Shown in pieces: positions 7,103-12,868 of a stretch of 22,308 nucleotides of DNA. The notes under the pieces are model-generated. The model ran no database searches and was not told the origin of the DNA. It saw only the letters and a program-made list of their open reading frames with translations. The position numbers were made by a program, and so were the translations under genes. Every line of letters starts with the position of its first letter. Within the stretch, counting starts at the first letter, position 1. The stretch comes from a virus. Where the stretch lies: the IMG/VR virus record IMGVR_UViG_3300035661_002051, positions 1 through 22,308 of that record; one strand, written 5' to 3'.

Positions 7103-7646
7103 ACAGTCCCTTCTCCTTCATGATGTTGATGGATGCTGAATCCCCTTGTAATACTTTGCGGCAAAGGTTTGCTAATTTGTCATAATACTGCCAGTGCCGG
7201 GAGTCTAACGCCAGCAGGAACGCAAAAGCCAGGTCCTGCCCTGTAACTTGATATACAGCTTTTACCTTGAGAACTAAAGCAGTCAATTCGTCGGCGAAGG
7301 TTCTATTTCTCAGCAACAACTGGTCTCTCATGGCCTCAACATTGGTGAAGCCATACCGGTCCTGTCTATTGGTACGCCGGATGAACGCAGTGAGTAGCTT
7401 GGTTGACCGTAACAGACGGTGGTCCGCCCTAATGCCCCTGGACCTAGCCCACCTCATGACATAGCCCATGTATGGCTCTATGTCTTCGTCAGGTAGAAAT
7501 AGTTTCAGGGTGCAAAAGGTTCTGGCTAATGACTCCAGGCCCTCATCGGATACTACAGCGCTGAACCTCCGCTGGAAAGCAGCTACCTGGCCTTCCCTGT
7601 ACATAGCATAGAAGTCCGTCAGAGTGACAGGCTGTGTGTTAGACAT
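7089..7646 (-). CDS. Unknown replication-operon protein (185 residues)
   Basis: Not recognised. The sequence is almost entirely helical and rich in Arg/Leu. It has a basic stretch RWARSRGIRADHRLLRST around 86-103 and an acidic region EDIEPY before it. There are no membrane segments, Walker motifs or zinc ligands. It is the first clear gene after the palindromic spacer and overlaps the replicative helicase by 14 nt, ahead of the primase. In many phages that position is taken by a helicase loader or an origin/single-strand binding factor, so such a role is a reasonable guess from context only. GGAG six nt before the ATG supports the start. Confidence 0.65.
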   Translation of the reverse strand: MSNTQPVTLTDFYAMYREGQVAAFQRRFSAVVSDEGLESLARTFCTLKLFLPDEDIEPYMGYVMRWARSRGIRADHRLLRSTKLLTAFIRRTNRQDRYGFTNVEAMRDQLLLRNRTFADELTALVLKVKAVYQVTGQDLAFAFLLALDSRHWQYYDKLANLCRKVLQGDSASINIMKEKGLYETV

Positions 7647-7962
7647 GTTGTGCTCCGGAAGAAATCGAGAGAGAGGAGGGGAGGATTATGGAGGGGAGAA
7701 GAGAGAGTTGTATTTTATATTCTCTGAGAGAGTTGTATATATTATATATTATATTCTCTGAGAGAGTTGTATATTTAATATCCACTCTCTCATAGACTAC
7801 TCTCAGAGAGAGTAGTCTCTTCGAGAGTGGATATTCTAGAGTACAAGTATAGAGAGAAGAGACTTCTCTCTCTCCATTGTACTCTAGAGAGAATAGACTC
7901 GCGCGCGCGAGCGCGAGCGCGCGAGAGAGATTCAAACACATAGAACTCCTAAAGCCTCTCAT
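7639..7962 (-). CDS. Doubtful 107-codon ORF across the palindromic spacer
   Basis: An open frame whose ATG overlaps the UvsW-like stop by 4 nt (ATGA) and whose stop overlaps the next start by 8 nt (ATGTCTAA). These are exactly the junctions used by real genes here. Against coding: the product is low-complexity Ser/Leu/Arg/Tyr sequence, and the ribosome binding site is weak and distant. The 13-bp direct repeats inside are spaced 25 and 34 nt apart, so they are read in different frames and no peptide repeat is preserved. That suggests the DNA or RNA structure, not a protein, is conserved. Probably spurious, but the end geometry is worth noting. Confidence 0.2.
   Translation of the reverse strand: MRGFRSSMCLNLSRALALARASLFSLEYNGEREVSSLYTCTLEYPLSKRLLSLRVVYERVDIKYTTLSENIIYNIYNSLREYKIQLSLLPSIILPSSLSISSGAQHV
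7701..7772. repeat. Three direct repeats GAGAGAGTTGTAT
   Basis: The 13-mer gagagagttgtat occurs at 7701-7713, 7726-7738 and 7760-7772. AT-rich spacers (TATATTCTCT-type) separate the copies. The AT-rich tracts could be easily melted DNA or promoter-like sequence. Confidence 0.85.
7777..7835. repeat. Nested inverted repeat 1
   Basis: Outer arms of 13 bp, 7777-7789 (aatatccactctc) and 7823-7835, are perfect reverse complements. Inside them, 11-bp arms 7794-7804 (agactactctc) and 7808-7818 flank a 3-nt loop AGA. It could form a cruciform or a long RNA hairpin on either strand. Confidence 0.9.
7835..7888. repeat. Nested inverted repeat 2
   Basis: Outer arms of 12 bp, 7835-7846 (tctagagtacaa) and 7877-7888, are perfect reverse complements. 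Inner 9-bp arms 7851-7859 (agagagaag) and 7863-7871 again flank an AGA loop (7860-7862). It abuts the previous structure and shares its plan. Confidence 0.9.
7898..7925. repeat. CG-alternating palindrome
   Basis: ctcgcgcgcgcgag (7898-7911) is a perfect 14-bp palindrome. An alternative hairpin pairs 7898-7906 with 7917-7925. Alternating CG runs of this kind can adopt Z-DNA in principle. It is strikingly GC-rich beside very AT-rich repeats. Confidence 0.85.
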
Positions 7963-9338
7963 ATGATTTCAAATCCTTCTGCTTTAACAATTCGTAGCAT
8001 CTTATGGGATGCTGACTTGAGGAAGAAGTCACCTTCATCCTGAAACATATACACCAGTGCTTTGTCCTTAGTCGTTGATTTCCTAAGAACCCTACCAATA
8101 CGCTGTAGAACCCTGGTTACTGATTTGGTAGGACTTGCTAGGAACACCCAGTCTAGTTCTGGGACATCTATGCCTAAGTCAAAGATGTTAGTAGATATCA
8201 GGAAATTCAACTCCCCTGACTTGAGTTCCTCTAGCAGACTGATACGGGTTTCCAATGTATCGTTACCACTTACGAACTTAGCCTTTACCCCTGCCTCTTT
8301 ACACAAGGATTCAAGGTTATTTCCATGACTGATGTACTGTACCATAACCAGCCCTTTGGTATGTGGTTCTGCTTTCCGTAAGACATTGATTATTTGATTA
8401 TTTCTTTCAATGTTATGTACAACCCCTCTGCTCACAGCGAGTTGATAATCTAGGTATTCCTTGTGCTGGAAGGGTATCACAAACACTGTAGGTACAGCAG
8501 AAACATCCAAATCTATCAGGTCCATATTGCCTATGTGATAAATCACAGGGCCGAGGAGACCGGTGAGCTTCCTATTGCGGATTTTATCATCGGTATATGG
8601 TGTCCCAGAGAGACCAAACCTGAAGTATGCTTTCTCACAAGCAGAAACAACTTTAATCCATGTATCCGCAGAGCCTAGATGACATTCGTCTAGGATGACT
8701 ATCGGCACTTTGTTTAGCCAGGATAGAACCTCCGTATAATGGGCTAACTTCTTAGACATAGTTTGAACAGTAGATACTACTATCCTGCCGGATAAATCAT
8801 ATTTTCCTTTGTAAGCTAGTGAAACAGGTAGCCCTGTCCTCCCTAGGATACGCTTAGAACTCTGCTCAGCGAGGTCTAGGGAGTGGGTCAACCATAAGGT
8901 TTGACCTACTTTCTTCAATGAGTTGATGAGAGCAATAGCTATCTCTGTTTTCCCAGCGTTAGTAGCTAGGGATAAAATGCCTCTCCTTGCCTCTAAACTA
9001 GCCAACACTGCCTCTTTTTGATACTGCCTGAGTTCTATGCCATTCAAAGAGAGGTCTAGGTCGTAATCAAACTCCGGGGGAGCATTGACCACTGATACTT
9101 CTATGTCATGTTTAACACAGACCTCTGTAACCAGGTCTAACAGACCTGTTAGAAATCTCCCTTTAGGGGTGATAAAGTGAGCATATCCATCCCATGTTTT
9201 ACCATAAGAAGGAGCAAAGAATGCCCCTGGGACAGACAACTTCAGCTCTTTGTCTAGCATTCTGATGACTTTGAAATTGCCATCAGGGTTTTGTATGTAG
9301 CAGAAGTTGGGGGTACTTTTGACTTCAACCTGTTGCAT
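7959..9338 (-). CDS. UvsW-like superfamily 2 DNA helicase
   Basis: 459 residues. SF2 motifs: Q-like LRQYQKEAV at 103-111, Walker A ATNAGKT (125-131), DECH (217-220), SGTP (244-247), STNIFDLGIDVPELD (382-396) and QRIGRVLR (412-419). The N-terminal ~95 residues form a small extra domain, as in T4 UvsW. UvsW-type enzymes unwind branched DNA and R-loops, promote fork regression and help switch from origin- to recombination-dependent replication. The gene lies directly upstream of the palindromic spacer and the helicase/primase operon, consistent with that role. AGAGGG precedes the ATG. The T4 gene name is not assigned because only domain-level similarity is seen. Confidence 0.85.
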   Translation of the reverse strand: MQQVEVKSTPNFCYIQNPDGNFKVIRMLDKELKLSVPGAFFAPSYGKTWDGYAHFITPKGRFLTGLLDLVTEVCVKHDIEVSVVNAPPEFDYDLDLSLNGIELRQYQKEAVLASLEARRGILSLATNAGKTEIAIALINSLKKVGQTLWLTHSLDLAEQSSKRILGRTGLPVSLAYKGKYDLSGRIVVSTVQTMSKKLAHYTEVLSWLNKVPIVILDECHLGSADTWIKVVSACEKAYFRFGLSGTPYTDDKIRNRKLTGLLGPVIYHIGNMDLIDLDVSAVPTVFVIPFQHKEYLDYQLAVSRGVVHNIERNNQIINVLRKAEPHTKGLVMVQYISHGNNLESLCKEAGVKAKFVSGNDTLETRISLLEELKSGELNFLISTNIFDLGIDVPELDWVFLASPTKSVTRVLQRIGRVLRKSTTKDKALVYMFQDEGDFFLKSASHKMLRIVKAEGFEII

Positions 9339-9380
9339 GTACGCCCTCTTGCCAGGGATTACAGTGTTACATCAAATAAG

Positions 9381-9887
9381 TTAAGCAAGAACCACATCAA
9401 TTTCTTTAATTGCTTTGTAAACTGATTTGATAATGCGTTTATGCCTAAGATATAGTTTGAGTGCTCTTGGGTCATTGGCTTTATCTCTTTCGCCCCAGTA
9501 CTTATACCGCCGTAAATACTCAAAGAACAGGTGAGTATTCCTGCTCGCTGATATAGCTCTATACAAATGCCTGTCTTTCCTCAATTGTATCGCTAGGTCA
9601 ACAATTGAGTCATCTAGGGAGTAGTACACTTTGAACTTCTTGGTCTTTTTGAGGTATCTATCACCGATTTTGATAGGCAGGTCTACATCTACAGTCTCCC
9701 CCATCCAATCAAAGTCATCTAACAAATTGAACAGGTTGTTCGAGTTGGGGATTAGATACTTGCCCCAATTGGTTTCTAGGGCTGCCAGAGTGACTACAGA
9801 ATTTGCGTACAGCCCCGTTCTGTCTTGTTGTCGTTTAGCTGGGGGCAGGACTAGCTTTACGAACTCACGTTGAAACGGATAAACCAT
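9381..9887 (-). CDS. Endolysin, GH73-type glucosaminidase
   Basis: 168 residues matching the FlgJ/GH73 beta-N-acetylglucosaminidase core: GLYANSVVTLAALETNWGK with candidate catalytic Glu38, NSNNLFNL (48-55), and the FKVYYSLDDSIVDLA segment before RHLYRAI, corresponding to the family's F-x-Y-x-S-x-x-x-S-I-x-D pattern. It cleaves the glycan strands of peptidoglycan. There is no signal peptide or cell-wall-binding domain, so it would need a holin or other release. It is a compact single-domain lysin, typical of phages of Gram-negative hosts. GGAG five nt before the ATG. It follows the YiiX-like gene by 8 nt, forming a lysis pair. Confidence 0.75.
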   Translation of the reverse strand: MVYPFQREFVKLVLPPAKRQQDRTGLYANSVVTLAALETNWGKYLIPNSNNLFNLLDDFDWMGETVDVDLPIKIGDRYLKKTKKFKVYYSLDDSIVDLAIQLRKDRHLYRAISASRNTHLFFEYLRRYKYWGERDKANDPRALKLYLRHKRIIKSVYKAIKEIDVVLA

Positions 9888-9895
9888 TGTGTCTC

Positions 9896-10486
9896 CTACA
9901 TGTACGGAGGCACGTCGTCCTTTATGCAGCAGATTAACAATAGGGCAGGGTCAGTGGTGTTTGGGTCTAGCCTCACTGTCCAGCCCAGCTTGAGAGCTTT
10001 CTCCGTTTCACCTGCCTTGCTCAGAGCTAACATCAGCATGCGTAAATAAATCAAACCATCTTCTGAGCAAACTGTCCCTAGAGGGAAAGGATTGAAGACA
10101 TTTAGGTGTAGCTTGCGTAAGAGCAGGACCGGGATAAAACCAAGAATCTGTAACCATCCGTAAGGGTGGTTGTCATATTTGCTGTAGAACTCAAGTAGAG
10201 TGTCTTTGACTATCTGCTCAGGAGCATCTGGCCTAAAGATGTAAACATTCCCTGCTTCAAAGTCTGCTTTGTACTCCAGCTTAGACCGTACCTTGGTTTT
10301 CTCTAGGGCCTCTATGACCTGTGTTTTGTTAAGCACGATGAACACATGTGAAGGAATCTTGAAGCCTAAACTAATCAAATCCTTCCTTGCTGTTATGTGT
10401 TCTATGGCATCAGATATTATTCCTGGGCCTACATACCACCCTAAATCCCCAGGTTGTACGTCTTCCCACTTGTTTACTCTTAGCAT
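9896..10486 (-). CDS. Permuted papain-fold hydrolase (YiiX/NlpC-P60-like)
   Basis: 196 residues. PGDLGWYVGPGIISDAIEH near the start and IPSHVFIVL with His47, then VIEA with Glu59, are followed late in the chain by GTVCSEDGLIYLRM with Cys140. His before Cys, with a C-S-E-x-x-x-x-Y-like motif, is the order seen in the permuted YiiX/DUF830 branch of NlpC/P60 enzymes. These act as peptidases or amidases; in a lysis cassette a peptidoglycan target is likely but not shown. A hydrophobic stretch at 111-123 might reflect membrane contact. The ribosome binding site is near-perfect (AAGGAGGT, 5-nt spacer), implying strong translation. It lies between a hairpin and the endolysin gene. Confidence 0.7.
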   Translation of the reverse strand: MLRVNKWEDVQPGDLGWYVGPGIISDAIEHITARKDLISLGFKIPSHVFIVLNKTQVIEALEKTKVRSKLEYKADFEAGNVYIFRPDAPEQIVKDTLLEFYSKYDNHPYGWLQILGFIPVLLLRKLHLNVFNPFPLGTVCSEDGLIYLRMLMLALSKAGETEKALKLGWTVRLDPNTTDPALLLICCIKDDVPPYM

Positions 10487-10642
10487 GTAGACCTCCTTTT
10501 AGACCCTCTACCCAAACAACCCCACAGGTGAACCCTGTTTCATTGCGTCTCTAAGACGAGAGAGTGCCAGACACGGTATAAACTTAGACCCCTGGCATAT
10601 GGTAAGAGCCAGGGGTCTATTCAGTGCCTCGAGGAACAATTA
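10487..10642. other. 156-nt intergenic region with hairpin
   Basis: No gene seen. It holds the hairpin at 10585-10619, a small CGTCT-TAG-AGACG dyad on the minus strand around 10547-10560, and the ribosome binding site of the YiiX-like gene. It may separate the tail/envelope transcript from the lysis/replication transcript. No clear -10/-35 promoter was identified. Confidence 0.6.
10585..10619 (-). terminator. Perfect 12-bp stem hairpin, possible terminator
   Basis: Arms 10585-10596 (tagacccctggc) and 10608-10619 are perfect reverse complements with an 11-nt loop. It follows the outer-membrane gene in the transcription direction. There is no T-run after it on the minus strand (AGTTTATACC), so intrinsic termination would be weak; a processing or stability hairpin is equally possible. 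Confidence 0.5.
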
Positions 10643-11188
10643 CTACTTGCCGAACTTCCACCCAAGGCCCAAACCTGTCTGGACTGTGTTGGCCACAGGA
10701 ACTACAAAGTTCTGAACGTGCCTGAACCTGGCGTCAACATACAGATAGAGGCCTTTGTAAAATTGGTACTGCAACCCAAAGCCAGCAGTGACACCGCCCT
10801 TGTGCACTCCGCCTCGGTCATACAAGGACATGCCCACCATGGCATAGACCAAAGCCTTGTCTCCTGGGTTGAACGTGTAACGGCCTTCAGCGTCAAAAAT
10901 GGTGTAGTTCACCGAACCGGCAGGGGGCAAATTGGTAGTAAAATTGTGGTAGTACGCCCAGTTGACTACATCAATGGTGTCTCTGCTCACAGAGAGGCCC
11001 GCAGACCAATGAGGGTCAAAATCAAACAGGAAAGACCCCTGTAGCTGGAACTGCGAGGTCTCCATGGCGTAGGGGTAACTCCCCTGAGCAGACCACAGAT
11101 GGCCAACACCAAGCTGGGTCTGAACCTGAGCCATGAGGGCAGTGGACATAACAAACAGAGCTACTATGATACAGAATTTCTTCATCAT
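10643..11188 (-). CDS. Secreted outer-membrane beta-barrel protein
   Basis: 181 residues from the ATG at 11188, chosen over a longer frame (11272) because GGAGG lies 5 nt upstream and a signal peptide starts exactly here: MMKK, a hydrophobic core (FCIIVALFVMSTAL), and a probable cut after ALMA. The mature part has alternating amphipathic strands (QFQLQGSFLFDF, HWSAGLSVSRD, GVTAGFGLQYQFY, LYLYVDARFRH, TVQTGLGLGWKF), enough for an eight-stranded barrel. It ends in an aromatic-rich strand, as OMPs do. It resembles generic OmpA/opacity-type barrels. In a phage it may alter the host surface, for example blocking adsorption of competing phages, or help disrupt the outer membrane at lysis. Its ribosome binding site overlaps the end of the holin-like gene. 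Confidence 0.75.
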   Translation of the reverse strand: MMKKFCIIVALFVMSTALMAQVQTQLGVGHLWSAQGSYPYAMETSQFQLQGSFLFDFDPHWSAGLSVSRDTIDVVNWAYYHNFTTNLPPAGSVNYTIFDAEGRYTFNPGDKALVYAMVGMSLYDRGGVHKGGVTAGFGLQYQFYKGLYLYVDARFRHVQNFVVPVANTVQTGLGLGWKFGK

Positions 11189-11189
11189 C

Positions 11190-11465
11190 TCAACCTCCTT
11201 CTTGGGTTGTATCTGGTGTATCTGGTGTATCTGTAGAGCTAGGCTTTCTGTACGACAACTTGCTAGTTGCACCGATGCCCGTGGCTCTAGCTAGTAAAAT
11301 GCCAAGGCACGTTATGACACCACCATCTGCGTACTGGGTAATTGTCGCAGGTATCACCTCCTTCCAGTAATTGCCACTGATGTCTAGCGCCAAGCAAATA
11401 GCCAGCGCTAACAGTGCGTATCTAGTTGTGTTACTCTCTAAAAAGTGTACTTGAGGCTTTTCCAT
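11190..11465 (-). CDS. Holin-like small membrane protein
   Basis: 91 residues. There are two likely membrane segments, RYALLALAICLALDI (15-29) and DGGVITCLGILLARATG (47-63), joined by a short loop, then a polar tail ending in DTPDTPDTT repeats. Size, topology and position near two wall hydrolases fit a class II holin, which would form membrane lesions that release the endolysin. Sequence alone does not prove this; a small accessory membrane protein is the alternative. The start has an AGGAGG site with a 4-nt spacer. The C-terminal repeat comes from a 9-bp tandem DNA repeat at 11210-11233. Confidence 0.5.
   Translation of the reverse strand: MEKPQVHFLESNTTRYALLALAICLALDISGNYWKEVIPATITQYADGGVITCLGILLARATGIGATSKLSYRKPSSTDTPDTPDTTQEGG
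11194..11198 (-). promoter_or_regulatory. Ribosome binding site fixing the start of the OMP gene
   Basis: GGAGG five nt before two consecutive ATG codons (11188 and 11185). It lies in the last codons of the holin-like gene. It excludes the longer in-frame start at 11272, which would place 28 residues in front of a perfect signal peptide. Confidence 0.75.
11210..11233. repeat. Short 9-bp tandem repeat
   Basis: tatctggtg occurs twice and then partially a third time. It encodes the DTPDTPDT tail of the holin-like protein. Probably slippage in a tolerant, disordered region. Confidence 0.8.
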
Positions 11466-11473
11466 GTTCCCTC

Positions 11474-12844
11474 CTAATACATGCCCTTTTCAACAAGGTG
11501 CAAAGGAACTGTGCCAGAGGTACTTAGCTGTACTTTTGGCTCTTGAGGAATAGATTGTCCTACGAAAGGAGCATCAACTGCGCGCAAGGGCTTTATATCC
11601 TCATTGTGGTACACACCCATTATTTCGCCCAGCTTTTGGGCATAGGCTCTTCTAGAATGATTTCTCAAAGCTCTCCAGAAACCCCTCTGTTCCCTAGAAC
11701 TCAACAGAGCTTCCATGGCTTCCATAGCTATATGACGGTAGTATGTATGGGCTAGTTCTCCTTTCATAAAGCAGCTGGCGTGTAGATTGCCAAATCTAGC
11801 ATAAATCACTTCCTGGCCACCAAACTCTTGAAACTTGTTGCAAGGCAGGTCTGCGTTAAGTATCAGCAATTGACGGTTTGCCATTGCCTCAAGCATAATC
11901 AGTGAACAAGTTTCTGATAAACTTGTTTGTATGAACAGGTTTGCCAGCCTATTCAAAGAAGATACATCATGCCGGCCCAGCCCCAATTCTGATTTGCATA
12001 CTTCAGAAGTAAAGCAAAAGTCTTTATTACACACTAAACCTTCATCCGCAGCATGGTCCTTGAGCCGAGCAATAGTGTCTAGGCTTTCTTGGGAATTAGA
12101 AAAGGAGTTGACTATGATTCCTCTAATGCTGATTCCTAGTTCTTTGAAGGCAGCTACCATACTCAACCAGACATCAATTTGTTTGCCTTCGCTCAGCCTA
12201 GTTGGATAAATGGTAATGATGTCTGCGTCTTCTAGACGCATGGCTTTGTAGAGGCTTGACACTTCTGGAGAAAGCTCAAAAAAGTCTGGCAAATCAATAG
12301 GGTTGAATGCTCCGAACACCCTGTCAGTTTGATACCTTTCTGCCACTGCCTGGAGGTCACTACAGTTATTGTAGATAACACTTTCTTGTTCTTTTAGCTC
12401 ATACATAGTGTTGAATGGCGCACCTAGGTCTTTATGGTCAGCAGGAGCTGAATGTATCAAATGGTACACCTTAATGTTCGGCAAGTGCTCCAAAGCAACC
12501 CACAAAGCCCAACGATATTGCATGTACCAGCTCTGCATGATTAAATCGTTGGCTAATAGGACATCAATGTCTTTCAATGCTTGAATCATGGGTTCAACAA
12601 GCAGCTGGGCATTGTCATACCAATGCTCGTCTAACGGTGTGCCGCCTAACCAGTCTTCCATTTTCAGGTTAGGTAAATATCTTCTTTCCCCAGTAAACTC
12701 CTTGGGGTGTTCTCCTCCTTCTGTGTTTATAAATACAGGGTTTAACCCCAAATCTTGTAGCCCCAACAGTTGATTGCGGACTACAGTACTAATTGAGTAC
12801 GCAGGCAGATATCCCCCTATGATTCCAAGCACTGCCAGTTTCAT
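11474..12844 (-). CDS. GT-B fold glycosyltransferase (GT4-like)
   Basis: 456 residues. The N-terminal Rossmann-like start MKLAVLGIIGGYLP is followed by a central SGxxR-like region IIIYPTRLSEGKQID-type strand (about 209-224), and the GT4 hallmark E-x7-E at 311-319 in SLSETCSLIMLEAMANRQ. Such enzymes move a sugar from an activated nucleotide donor with retention of configuration. The acceptor is unknown: modified phage DNA, a host envelope glycan or a phage structural protein are all possible. The gene lies 24 nt after the poly-threonine/Hint tail gene, which makes the Thr linker an interesting candidate acceptor. The last ~45 residues are Pro/Val-rich and probably flexible. AAGGAGATAGAGG precedes the ATG. 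Confidence 0.78.
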   Translation of the reverse strand: MKLAVLGIIGGYLPAYSISTVVRNQLLGLQDLGLNPVFINTEGGEHPKEFTGERRYLPNLKMEDWLGGTPLDEHWYDNAQLLVEPMIQALKDIDVLLANDLIMQSWYMQYRWALWVALEHLPNIKVYHLIHSAPADHKDLGAPFNTMYELKEQESVIYNNCSDLQAVAERYQTDRVFGAFNPIDLPDFFELSPEVSSLYKAMRLEDADIITIYPTRLSEGKQIDVWLSMVAAFKELGISIRGIIVNSFSNSQESLDTIARLKDHAADEGLVCNKDFCFTSEVCKSELGLGRHDVSSLNRLANLFIQTSLSETCSLIMLEAMANRQLLILNADLPCNKFQEFGGQEVIYARFGNLHASCFMKGELAHTYYRHIAMEAMEALLSSREQRGFWRALRNHSRRAYAQKLGEIMGVYHNEDIKPLRAVDAPFVGQSIPQEPKVQLSTSGTVPLHLVEKGMY

Positions 12845-12868
12845 AAGCCCTCTATCTCCTTAATCAAA

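Larger units (their letters stand above)
7647..7958. other. 312-nt structured spacer between the UvsW-like and replication genes
   Basis: The longest stretch without a convincing gene. It is made of GA/CT-rich DNA, three direct repeats, two nested inverted repeats and a CG-alternating palindrome, listed separately. On the minus strand it forms the leader of the helicase-primase operon. TATAAT hexamers occur on that strand around 7740-7757, but no good -35 element was found, and no DnaA boxes were seen. Possible roles are a replication origin, a regulatory leader or a processing/termination region. An open frame of 107 codons crosses it (see the separate entry). Confidence 0.8.

Noticed and set aside
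7660-7930. CRISPR array
   Set aside because: The repeats are short (13 bp), palindromic or unevenly spaced, and no regular spacers or cas genes are present.
10585-10619. Strong rho-independent terminator
   Set aside because: The stem is perfect but no T-run follows on the transcribed strand, so it is kept only as a possible terminator.
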